A DNA stretch of 11,863 nucleotides, taken from NCBI GenBank assembly GCA_012800475.1, contig JAAZJF010000111.1, positions 1 through 11,863 of the forward strand. Direction: 5' to 3'. This document shows, one piece after another, positions 1-5,892 of the stretch (positions are counted from its first letter, which is position 1; the number at the start of each line of letters is the position of its first letter). The notes under the pieces are model-generated. The model was not told the DNA's origin. It was given only the letters and a program-made list of their open reading frames with translations, and searched no databases. The stretch is from Gammaproteobacteria bacterium. Its GTDB lineage: Bacteria > Pseudomonadota > Gammaproteobacteria > Pseudomonadales > Pseudomonadaceae. Both the position numbers and the translations under genes were made by a program.

Positions 1-18
1 AATAAAGAGCATCTAACG

Positions 19-822
19 TTGACCAGTAAACTTAAACTCCACGGGTTCAACAATCTCACGAAGACCTTGAGCTTCAATATTTACGACATCAGTTATGCGC
101 GTACAACCGATGATCAGCAAGCTTACGTTGGCTATATCAATGAAGAATATGATGCTGAGCGTTTAACGCAAATTTTGACCGATGTGGTTGAGATTATCGG
201 CGCCAATATTTTGAATATCGCCCGTCAAGACTATGAGCCACAAGGCGCTAGTGTGACAATTCTGATTTCTGAGGAGCCGGTTGAACCCACGGCGAGTCAA
301 ATTGAAGAGTCTCCAGGTCCCTTGCCTGAAACGATTTTAGCGCACCTGGATAAGAGCCATATCACTGTGCACACTTATCCAGAGATTCATCCGGTGGATG
401 GTTTATCGACCTTCCGCGTTGATATCGATGTGTCCACCTGTGGTGTGATCTCTCCGCTTAAGGCGTTGAATTACCTGATCCATCAGTTTGATTCAGATAT
501 TGTCACGATTGATTATCGTGTGCGTGGATTTACCCGCGATGTAGAAGGGCGTAAGCACTTTATTGATCACGAAATTAATTCGATTCAGAATTATTTATCT
601 AAAGACACACGTTCTGCTTATCAAATGACGGATGTGAACGTGTATCAAGAGCATTTGTTTCATACTAAAATGCTACTCAAGGATTTTGAGCTGGATGATT
701 ATTTGTTTGGTGATGCAACACGCAGCTTATCGTATGAGCAGCGCCGCGATGTAGAAGAGCGTTTACGTCATGAAATGCTGGAGATTTTTTACGGGCGTAA
801 TATGGTACAAACACAGCGTTAG
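19..822 (+). CDS. speD: S-adenosylmethionine decarboxylase proenzyme
   Basis: This enzyme decarboxylates S-adenosylmethionine to give the aminopropyl donor for spermidine synthesis, and acts in the cytoplasm. It is a pyruvoyl enzyme: the proenzyme cleaves itself to make beta and alpha chains and turns a serine into the pyruvoyl cofactor. The cleavage region is visible as DKSHITVHTYPE. Cleavage is expected between Lys112 and Ser113, and His118 and Cys141 (in STCGVISP) match the processing and catalytic residues of the E. coli-type (class 1A) family. At 267 aa it is close to the 264 aa of E. coli. The start is TTG at 19, with AAAGAG at 4-9 as ribosome binding site. This start aligns with the remembered Pseudomonas N-terminus (SKLKLHGFNNLTKT). 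The frame stays open to the window edge, so a start further upstream cannot be formally excluded. A hairpin terminator follows, so it ends its transcript. Identification is near certain. Confidence 0.97.
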   Translation: MTSKLKLHGFNNLTKTLSFNIYDISYARTTDDQQAYVGYINEEYDAERLTQILTDVVEIIGANILNIARQDYEPQGASVTILISEEPVEPTASQIEESPGPLPETILAHLDKSHITVHTYPEIHPVDGLSTFRVDIDVSTCGVISPLKALNYLIHQFDSDIVTIDYRVRGFTRDVEGRKHFIDHEINSIQNYLSKDTRSAYQMTDVNVYQEHLFHTKMLLKDFELDDYLFGDATRSLSYEQRRDVEERLRHEMLEIFYGRNMVQTQR

Positions 823-838
823 TCGTATCTATAAGCAT

Positions 839-866
839 AAAGGCGCTGTGTATAAGCGCCTTTTTT
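839..866 (+). terminator. Rho-independent terminator after speD
   Basis: AGGCGCT (841-847) pairs perfectly with AGCGCCT (855-861) around a 7-base loop and is followed by Ts to 866. Flanking A and T residues extend the stem by two pairs. It lies 17 bases after the speD stop. On the minus strand the same hairpin is followed only by TTTAT, so it could also stop transcription from coq7, but less efficiently. Confidence 0.9.
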
Positions 867-894
867 ATTGCTGGCAGATGCCGTGTTGGTGCAG

Positions 895-1542
895 CTAAAT
901 GCGGTAGGTGCTGGCTGTCATGACTTTAGCCATTAAGCTCATACCGAATTTAATCGGTGCTGGAAAACGATAGCCGCCGGCATCCAGTGCGACATTGGCA
1001 TGTTCTTCTTCATCGAGGCGCATTTGCTGCAAAATAGCGCGCGATTTAGGATCATCTGCTGGAATGTGTTGTAAGTGATCATCCAAGTGTTTGCATACTT
1101 GCTCTTCAGTTGCAGCAACAAAACCTAAGCTGACTTTGTCACTGATGGCTCCAGCGGTTGCACCGATGGCAAAAGATAAACCATAAAACAGTGGGTTCAG
1201 TACGCTGGTGTGGCTGCCCAGTTCATGGATGCGCTGTTCACACCACACTAAATGGTCCACTTCTTCTTCAGCCGCATGTTCCATTTGCTCGCGAATATGC
1301 GGCAATTTGGCTGTCAGCGCTTGGCCTTGGTATAAAGCTTGAGCGCAGACTTCGCCGGTGTGGTTAATGCGCATTAAACCGGCAATATGCTTAGTGTGTT
1401 GTGCGTCGACTGTGCTGTGTGGCTCAACCAGCGCAGGCGACGGGCGGCTGGCATGACTGCTCTTGGGAATCAAAGTGCGCATAGCTGCATCAGCTTGCAG
1501 TAGCAAGCGATCAAGCGGTGAGTAATGGCGTTGTGAAGACAT
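895..1542 (-). CDS. coq7: Coq7-type demethoxyubiquinol hydroxylase
   Basis: This is the diiron monooxygenase that adds the last hydroxyl group to the ubiquinone ring (3-demethoxyubiquinol to 3-demethylubiquinol) and works at the membrane surface. The diiron ligand set is complete: Glu64 (HTGEVCAQ), Glu94xxHis97 (EEEVDHL), Glu146 (ATEEQV) and Glu178xxHis181 (DEEEHAN). This is the paired E, ExxH, E, ExxH pattern of the Coq7 ferritin-like fold. The segment around 115-143 (NPLFYGLSFAIGATAGAISD) is hydrophobic, as expected for the membrane-binding helix. Its 215 aa length equals what I recall for the P. aeruginosa protein. The ATG is preceded by AGGAG six bases upstream (minus strand, 1549-1553). 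The HIT-family gene lies 62 bases upstream on the same strand with no terminator between, so they are probably co-transcribed. This hydroxylase type replaces the flavin-dependent UbiF of E. coli. Confidence 0.96.
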   Translation of the reverse strand: MSSQRHYSPLDRLLLQADAAMRTLIPKSSHASRPSPALVEPHSTVDAQHTKHIAGLMRINHTGEVCAQALYQGQALTAKLPHIREQMEHAAEEEVDHLVWCEQRIHELGSHTSVLNPLFYGLSFAIGATAGAISDKVSLGFVAATEEQVCKHLDDHLQHIPADDPKSRAILQQMRLDEEEHANVALDAGGYRFPAPIKFGMSLMAKVMTASTYRI

Positions 1543-1604
1543 CTGTAGCTCCTGCTCAATAGCCGTATCAAGGTGTAGCCAAATATTGGAAGGCTCTGAT
1601 CGAC

Positions 1605-1943
1605 CTAGCCTGGTGGCCAGGTTAATTGACGTTGACCCAGCACATGCATATGAATGTGATAGACGGTTTGGCCACCGATTTCATTGGTGTTCATTACCAC
1701 GCGAAAGCCATCATCACAGCCTAGCTCTTTGGCTAAGCGTTGGGCAGTGTAAAGAATATGTCCGGCTAAAAAAGTATCTTCAACTGTCAGGTCGCTGAGC
1801 ATGCGGATATGTTTTTTGGGGATGACTAAAAAGTGTACCGGCGCCTGCGGAGCAATATCGTGGAAGGCGACCACATGCTCATCTTCATACAGCTTTTGTG
1901 CAGGGATATCACCCGCAACAATTTTGCAAAACAAACAGTCCAT
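1605..1943 (-). CDS. Histidine triad (HIT, HinT-like) nucleotide-binding protein
   Basis: This is a small cytoplasmic protein of the HIT superfamily, whose HinT branch hydrolyses AMP-linked substrates such as adenosine phosphoramidates. The signature HIHMHVL is present, with the triad His96, His98 and His100; His98 would be the nucleophile. The N-terminal CLFCKIVAG and the HDIAPQAPVHFLVIPKKH segment (residues 28-45) are typical of the HinT branch. I place the start at the ATG ending at 1943, giving 112 aa. An in-frame GTG lies 15 bases further upstream (1956-1958), but the only good ribosome binding site (GGAG, nine bases before the ATG) overlaps that GTG, and family members begin MDCLFCKI. 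It is the first gene of a likely two-gene transcript with coq7, the order I recall from Pseudomonas. The true substrate in the cell is unknown. Confidence 0.93.
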   Translation of the reverse strand: MDCLFCKIVAGDIPAQKLYEDEHVVAFHDIAPQAPVHFLVIPKKHIRMLSDLTVEDTFLAGHILYTAQRLAKELGCDDGFRVVMNTNEIGGQTVYHIHMHVLGQRQLTWPPG

Positions 1944-2181
1944 CAGACAAATCTCCACTGACTTTAAGATGCTCCGAGTTTAGCTGGCAGGCACTTTATT
2001 CGCTAGTCTTGATCGTTTTTACGATGAATGGCTGATATTTTTCTTGTGCGACTAAAGGCTGGTGTGTATCTTGGTGACTTTTTCGGTTAACCATAACCAC
2101 AGAATTTAATCATGCTGGCCTGTATATTTCAGGGCTGCAGGTATTTTTTATTATATTAACGATCATATAAGGACCGCAATA
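1944..2181. promoter_or_regulatory. Divergent control region between HIT gene and adk
   Basis: This 238-base gap must carry the promoters for both diverging genes. It is AT-rich towards adk. TATATT occurs twice in the adk direction (2123-2128 and 2152-2157), each a 5/6 match to a -10 box, but neither has a convincing -35 box at the right distance, so the adk promoter is only a guess. AAGGA at 2169-2173 is the adk ribosome binding site. Two small dyads are visible, ATCGT-4-ACGAT (2012-2025) and GGTTA-4-TAACC (2085-2098). Neither matches an operator that I recognise. No gene or RNA is evident. Confidence 0.4.
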
Positions 2182-2829
2182 ATGCGCATCATTTTGTTAG
2201 GAGCGCCGGGTGCTGGAAAAGGCACACAGGCCGTATTTATTACTAAAAAGTTTGGTATTCCACAGATCTCTACCGGTGACATGTTGCGTGCAGCCGTTAA
2301 AGCCGAGAGCCCATTGGGTTTGAAAGTCAAAAACGTCATGCAGACCGGTGGTTTGGTATCAGACGAGATCATCATTGATCTGATTAAAGAACGCATTACT
2401 GCTGATGATTGCGCTAATGGCTTTTTGTTTGATGGTTTTCCACGGACGATTCCACAAGCTGAAGCTTTACGTGAAGCGGGTGTGGAAATCGATCACGTGA
2501 TTGAAATCGCCGTTGAAGACGAAGAAATTGTCGCTCGTATCGCCGGTCGTCGTATGCACCCAGCGTCAGGTCGTACGTACCACGTTGAGCACAACGCACC
2601 GAAAGTTGCCGGTAAAGATGATGAAACCGGTGAAGACTTAATTCAGCGCGAAGACGACAAAGAAGAAACAGTGCGTCACCGTTTGTCGGTTTACCATTCA
2701 CAAACCAAGCCTTTGGTAGCCTTTTACCAAGACCTTGCCGCCGTGAATGGCACGCCTAAGTACAGCGCTATTGAAGGTGTTGGCTCAGTTGAGCAGATTA
2801 CTGCCAAGGTGTTAGCAGCGCTGGCTTAA
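2182..2829 (+). CDS. adk: Adenylate kinase
   Basis: This essential cytoplasmic enzyme interconverts ATP + AMP and 2 ADP, balancing adenine nucleotides. Its length of 215 aa makes it a long-form (LID-containing) bacterial kinase. Visible in order: the P-loop GAPGAGKGT at 7-15; the AMP-site segment STGDMLRAAV with Arg36; DGFPRT at 84-89 with Arg88; and the LID starting near AGRRMHPASGRTYH (121-134) with Arg123. After these come QREDD with Arg156, Asp158 and Asp159, and VRHR with Arg167. All phosphate-binding arginines known from E. coli are in place. The LID lacks the four-cysteine zinc site of Gram-positive enzymes. The ATG has AAGGA eight bases upstream. A strong inverted repeat after the stop separates it from tsaB, so adk is likely expressed largely by itself. 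Confidence 0.98.
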   Translation: MRIILLGAPGAGKGTQAVFITKKFGIPQISTGDMLRAAVKAESPLGLKVKNVMQTGGLVSDEIIIDLIKERITADDCANGFLFDGFPRTIPQAEALREAGVEIDHVIEIAVEDEEIVARIAGRRMHPASGRTYHVEHNAPKVAGKDDETGEDLIQREDDKEETVRHRLSVYHSQTKPLVAFYQDLAAVNGTPKYSAIEGVGSVEQITAKVLAALA

Positions 2830-2838
2830 GTCGCGCTG

Positions 2839-2896
2839 AGGGAATACATTCGCTGTCGCTCTGAGCTTGCTCGGTGTAGTAGCGAATGTATTCTTT
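2839..2896 (+). repeat. Long inverted repeat, REP-like or terminator-like
   Basis: GAATACATTCGCT (2842-2854) and AGCGAATGTATTC (2881-2893) are perfect 13-base inverted copies with a 26-base loop. The stem can grow outward to 16 pairs through two G-T pairs and one A-T pair. The loop contains CTTGCTCG followed by GTGTAGTAGCGAA, which resembles pieces of the REP elements scattered between Pseudomonas genes. The 3' arm is followed by TTTGTTAT, a poor T-tract, so it may act as a weak terminator for adk. Copy number in the genome, which would decide between the two readings, cannot be seen here. Confidence 0.6.
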
Positions 2897-2935
2897 GTTA
2901 TATGTGAGCTGAAATTCCCCTCCCTGCAGTCTGCC

Positions 2936-2944
2936 TGCTACAAT
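2936..2944 (+). promoter_or_regulatory. Candidate extended -10 promoter for tsaB
   Basis: TGCTACAAT combines a TGn extension with a 5/6 match to the -10 consensus. No good -35 box lies 16-18 bases upstream, as is common for extended -10 promoters. A start near 2951 would give a leader of only about 20 bases before the tsaB ATG. It lies downstream of the inverted repeat, as expected if tsaB has a promoter of its own. Confidence 0.45.
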
Positions 2945-2971
2945 ATATTTTTTATTATTTGACGATAAATC

Positions 2972-3649
2972 ATGACGACTTTATTGGCGCTCGATACCGC
3001 CACTGAAGCTTGCTCTGTTGCGCTCTTACACAATGGTCAAGTGTTCAGCCGTTACGCGGTGATCCCCCGTTTACATGCACAATCTCTTTTGCCAATGATC
3101 AGTGAGGTGCTTGCCGAAGCTGGTGTGGCTAAAACAGCTGTAGATGCTATTGCTTTTGGCCGTGGGCCTGGCGCTTTTACTGGCCTGCGCATTGCTGTGG
3201 GAGTGGTGCAGGGATTGGCCTTTGCCTTAGAGTGTCCGGTACTTCCAGTGTCCAATCTGGCGGCTATTGCACAACGTGCTTGTCGTGAGCAGGGTGTACG
3301 TCAGGTGGCGGTGGCGATTGATGCGCGGATGGATGAAGTCTATTGGGGTTGTTATAGCTGGGTAGATGGTGAAGTCTGCTTACAAGGTGTAGAGGCCGTT
3401 GTGCCGCCCGAGCAGGCGCAGTTACCGCGCACAGCGCAGGGTGAGTGGTTTGCTGCCGGCACCGGCTGGCAGGCTTATGCTGAGCGTATTCAAGTGCCAG
3501 TGAGCGGCCGTGCTGAGCAACTGCTGCCTCACGCTGAGGATATTCTCACTCTGGCGCAAGGTATGTGGCAGCGCGGTGAGGCTGTTAGCGCTCAAGCAGC
3601 ACAACCCATTTATCTGCGTGATCAGGTGGCGACGCCCAAGCAATCTTAG
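2972..3649 (+). CDS. tsaB: tRNA t6A37 threonylcarbamoyltransferase subunit TsaB
   Basis: TsaB is the scaffold partner of TsaD and TsaE. The complex transfers threonylcarbamoyl to A37 of tRNAs that read ANN codons. It has the actin/Hsp70-like (ASKHA) fold: the first strand and phosphate loop are LLALDTATEACSVAL (4-18), followed by RLHAQSLLP (33-41), which mediates pairing with TsaD in the family, GRGPGAFTGLRIAVG (63-77), and IDARMDEVYW (116-125). At 225 aa it has the short TsaB length and lacks the metal-binding His pair of TsaD, so it is not TsaD itself. The ribosome binding site is weak: only GACGA lies upstream of the ATG, and the leader is AT-rich. The start is supported by the family-typical MxxLLALDT beginning. 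It is the first gene of a likely transcript with the small protein gene and rsmJ. Identification is very secure. Confidence 0.96.
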   Translation: MTTLLALDTATEACSVALLHNGQVFSRYAVIPRLHAQSLLPMISEVLAEAGVAKTAVDAIAFGRGPGAFTGLRIAVGVVQGLAFALECPVLPVSNLAAIAQRACREQGVRQVAVAIDARMDEVYWGCYSWVDGEVCLQGVEAVVPPEQAQLPRTAQGEWFAAGTGWQAYAERIQVPVSGRAEQLLPHAEDILTLAQGMWQRGEAVSAQAAQPIYLRDQVATPKQS

Positions 3650-3710
3650 AACATTGAACTGTTGCTCAAGTCTGGTTACAGTGAAAGTCTACTGATGAGA
3701 TTTATATGCT

Positions 3711-4049
3711 ATGCGTATTGATGGTGTATCTACAGCTTATGTGCCCAATAGAACCACGCGCCCTGACACCAGTGCGCAGATGGATGCTGCTGTGCGCCAA
3801 GCTGAAAGTAGTGCGCGTCAGCAACAGCCGGCCGGCGCACCTGAGACACTGCGATTAGATACAGTGCAAGCCGTTCAGCGACCTTCCGCCCAGATGACCA
3901 TTCAGCAATATGAGGCGCGCCAAGCCTTAAATAATCCAGCGCAGCAGTATCAAGCCACGCAAGCTTTAGCCAGCTATAGCAGTACGGCTGCATTTAGTAA
4001 TCAGGCAGAAGAAGCTGCCACTGTCTTAGGTCTTGATCTGTACGCTTAA
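3711..4049 (+). CDS. Small conserved Pseudomonas-type protein, function unknown
   Basis: This protein of 112 aa has no enzyme motif, signal peptide or membrane segment that I can find. Residues 13-70 are rich in Gln, Ala, Arg, Thr and Ser with proline (repeated QQ, RQ and PA), which suggests a disordered stretch. The C-terminal part, from about 67 to the end, looks ordered and ends in ATVLGLDLYA. I recall the same VLGLDLYA-type ending in uncharacterised Pseudomonas proteins beside rsmJ, which supports a real gene rather than a chance frame. The ribosome binding site before the ATG is poor (GATGAGA at 3694-3700). The gene begins 61 bases after tsaB and its stop overlaps the rsmJ start as TAATG, so the two are probably translationally coupled. 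Codon use resembles its neighbours, with no sign of transfer. The function cannot be inferred. Confidence 0.8.
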   Translation: MRIDGVSTAYVPNRTTRPDTSAQMDAAVRQAESSARQQQPAGAPETLRLDTVQAVQRPSAQMTIQQYEARQALNNPAQQYQATQALASYSSTAAFSNQAEEAATVLGLDLYA

Positions 4050-4834
4050 TGTCTGATTTAACAATAACGACTCCCGTTTTAATCCGTGTTGACGCCATGA
4101 CTGTTGCTGATCAAGCAATAGCACAGCGCTGGGCGCAGGATCTTGGCTTACCGCTCGCAGGTGAGGCTGAATTTGCGTTGCAGGTCAGTGTCGATGGTTT
4201 GCAACTGCAGGAACTCGGCCGCGCAGCACCGGGACCTGTGCGCGTGGACTTTATTGAGGGTGCTCTAGCGCACCGTCGCCAGTTTGGTGGTGGTAGCGGA
4301 CAAATGATTGCCAAAGCTGTGGGTATTCAGCCCGGCGTGCGCCCCACGGTATTGGATGCAACCGCAGGACTGGGGCGAGATGCGTTTGTACTGGCCTGCT
4401 TAGGCTGCCAAGTGCATATGATCGAGCGCCATCCTATTGTGGCGGCGCTACTCACTGATGGTTTGCGTCGTGCACGACTGGATACACAGGTTGCAGGCAT
4501 TGTGCAGCGGATGCCGCTGTTGATCGGTGATGCAATTGAGCTGATGCGCGCTTGGACCGCAGACGCACCCCAAGTGATTCACTTGGATCCGATGTTTCCA
4601 AGTCGCGATAAAAGCGCATTGGTTAAAAAAGAAATGCGCCTGTTTAAACCCTTGGTCGGTGCGGATGATGATGCGCCCGATCTATTGGCGGCAGCATTAG
4701 CTTTAGCTACGCACCGAGTCGTGGTTAAACGACCGCGTAAAGCACCCAGTATTGCAGGGGCTATACCGACTTACAGTTTGGATGGTAAATCCAGTCGCTA
4801 TGATGTTTACGCCAAAAAGAGCTTAAAGCCTTAA
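4049..4834 (+). CDS. rsmJ: 16S rRNA (guanine1516-N2)-methyltransferase RsmJ
   Basis: RsmJ uses S-adenosylmethionine to methylate N2 of G1516 in 16S rRNA on the small ribosomal subunit. The Rossmann methyltransferase core is clear: motif I VLDATAGLGRDAFVLA (101-116), the acidic end of strand 2 in MIERHPIVAALLTDGL (124-139), GDAIEL (160-165), and the catalytic motif HLDPMFPSRDKSALVKK (178-194), a DPPY-like loop characteristic of this family. RRQFGGGSGQ (76-85) precedes the core, and KRPRKAP (227-233) and the C-terminal SSRYDVY also fit RsmJ. At 261 aa it is slightly longer than E. coli RsmJ (about 250 aa). The ATG overlaps the stop of the upstream gene by one base and has no good ribosome binding site, so initiation probably depends on coupling. 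A symmetric terminator follows the stop. Confidence 0.93.
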   Translation: MSDLTITTPVLIRVDAMTVADQAIAQRWAQDLGLPLAGEAEFALQVSVDGLQLQELGRAAPGPVRVDFIEGALAHRRQFGGGSGQMIAKAVGIQPGVRPTVLDATAGLGRDAFVLACLGCQVHMIERHPIVAALLTDGLRRARLDTQVAGIVQRMPLLIGDAIELMRAWTADAPQVIHLDPMFPSRDKSALVKKEMRLFKPLVGADDDAPDLLAAALALATHRVVVKRPRKAPSIAGAIPTYSLDGKSSRYDVYAKKSLKP

Positions 4835-4855
4835 AGTCGCGCAAACGCCGATAAC

Positions 4856-4895
4856 AAAAAAGCCCGCCGAAACTGAGTTTCTTGCGGGCTTTTTT
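4856..4895. terminator. Bidirectional Rho-independent terminator between rsmJ and ilvE
   Basis: Six As precede and six Ts follow a stem made of AGCCCGC (4861-4867) and GCGGGCT (4884-4890). A second inner stem, GAAAC (4869-4873) with GTTTC (4877-4881), closes a TGA loop. Because the A and T runs mirror each other, the element should stop transcription from both converging genes, rsmJ on plus and ilvE on minus. Confidence 0.93.
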
Positions 4896-4917
4896 AGTGA
4901 CACTGAGTGATGGAAGC

Positions 4918-5841
4918 TTAGTTCACCAGTGTACGCCACTCTGCGTATTCGTCAGTTTCACCGGTGACCAAATCAAAGTAGGCTTTTTGTAGCACTTCAG
5001 TGACTGGACCACGGCTGCCGATACCAATTTGACGGCCATCCACTTCACGGATAGGCGTCACTTCTGCGGCTGTACCGGTAAAGAAGGCTTCATCAGCGAT
5101 ATAGACTTCATCACGGGTAATACGTTTTTCAACGATTTCGATACCGCGCGCTTTAGCGAGGGTCAAAATGGTGTTACGCGTAATACCGTTGAGGCACGCG
5201 GTGACTTCTGGGGTGTAAATCACACCATCTTTGACCAAGAAGATGTTCTCGCCTGAACCTTCAGCCACATAGCCTTCTGGGTCGAGCAGTAGCGCTTCAT
5301 CAGCACCGCCTGATACAGCTTCTTGCAAAGCTAGCATGGAGTTCACGTAGGCACCGCTGGATTTAGCGCGCGTCATAGTGATATTCACGTGGTGACGGGT
5401 GAAGGAACTGGTACGTACTTTAATGCCGTTTTTCAGCGCTTCGTCACCCATGTAGGCGCCCCAGTGCCAAGCTGCAACAATCAGGTGCACTTTGAGGTTG
5501 TCAGCACGGATGCCCATGCCTTCTGAACCATAAAACGCCAGAGGACGAATATAAGCGCTGTCGAGTTTGTTCTCGCGCACTGAAGCGATAATCGCTTCGT
5601 TGATTTCTTCTTTGGTAAAAGGAATCTTCATATTCATAATATGCGCTGATTCAAACAGACGGTCAGTGTGTGCTTGTAAGCGAAAGATTGCGGTACCTTT
5701 AGGTGTTTTGTAGGCACGAACACCTTCAAACACACCCATGCCGTAGTGTAATGAGTGAGTCAGAACGTGCGTGGTTGCGTTACGCCACTCAACCATTTCA
5801 CCGTCATACCAAATAACGCCATCACGATCAGCCATCGACAT
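4918..5841 (-). CDS. ilvE: Branched-chain amino acid aminotransferase
   Basis: This fold-type IV pyridoxal-phosphate transaminase makes the last step to leucine, isoleucine and valine, using glutamate as amino donor. The PLP-binding lysine is Lys160 (TRAKSSGAY). Other family marks are VFEGVRAY (37-44), the YIRPLAFYGSEGMG stretch (97-110), EGSGENIF (194-201) with the PLP-contacting glutamate, NGITRNT (218-224), and TGTAAEVTPIREVDG (255-269). At 307 aa it equals what I recall for P. aeruginosa IlvE. The MSMADRDGVIWYDGE start also matches and has AGGAG nine bases upstream (5851-5855). D-amino acid transaminase and ADC lyase share the fold, but overall similarity clearly favours IlvE. The gene lies 36 bases after glnE on the same strand and could be read from glnE or from its own promoter. 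It ends at the shared bidirectional terminator. Confidence 0.97.
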   Translation of the reverse strand: MSMADRDGVIWYDGEMVEWRNATTHVLTHSLHYGMGVFEGVRAYKTPKGTAIFRLQAHTDRLFESAHIMNMKIPFTKEEINEAIIASVRENKLDSAYIRPLAFYGSEGMGIRADNLKVHLIVAAWHWGAYMGDEALKNGIKVRTSSFTRHHVNITMTRAKSSGAYVNSMLALQEAVSGGADEALLLDPEGYVAEGSGENIFLVKDGVIYTPEVTACLNGITRNTILTLAKARGIEIVEKRITRDEVYIADEAFFTGTAAEVTPIREVDGRQIGIGSRGPVTEVLQKAYFDLVTGETDEYAEWRTLVN

Positions 5842-5863
5842 TGTTACGTGCTCCTGAAAATAA

Positions 5864-5892
5864 TATTTAAAAACTGCTTACATATAACTCAA
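5864..5892 (-). promoter_or_regulatory. Weak candidate promoter for ilvE
   Basis: On the minus strand TTGAGT (5892-5887) lies 17 bases before TAAATA (5869-5864) in an AT-rich patch that overlaps the end of glnE. The -35 match is fair and the -10 match poor. It would allow ilvE to be expressed apart from glnE. The evidence is composition and spacing only. Confidence 0.25.

Noticed and set aside
1956..1958. GTG start giving the HIT protein five extra residues
   Set aside because: It overlaps the only good ribosome binding site (GGAG) for the downstream ATG, and family members start at MDCLFCKI.
2085..2098. GGTTA-4-TAACC dyad in the HIT-adk gap as an operator
   Set aside because: It is short, AT-rich, unlike any operator I know and not near a convincing promoter, so chance is likely.
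2414..2701. A 95-codon open frame opposite adk
   Set aside because: It lies wholly within adk and shows no protein motifs; adk conservation explains the open frame.
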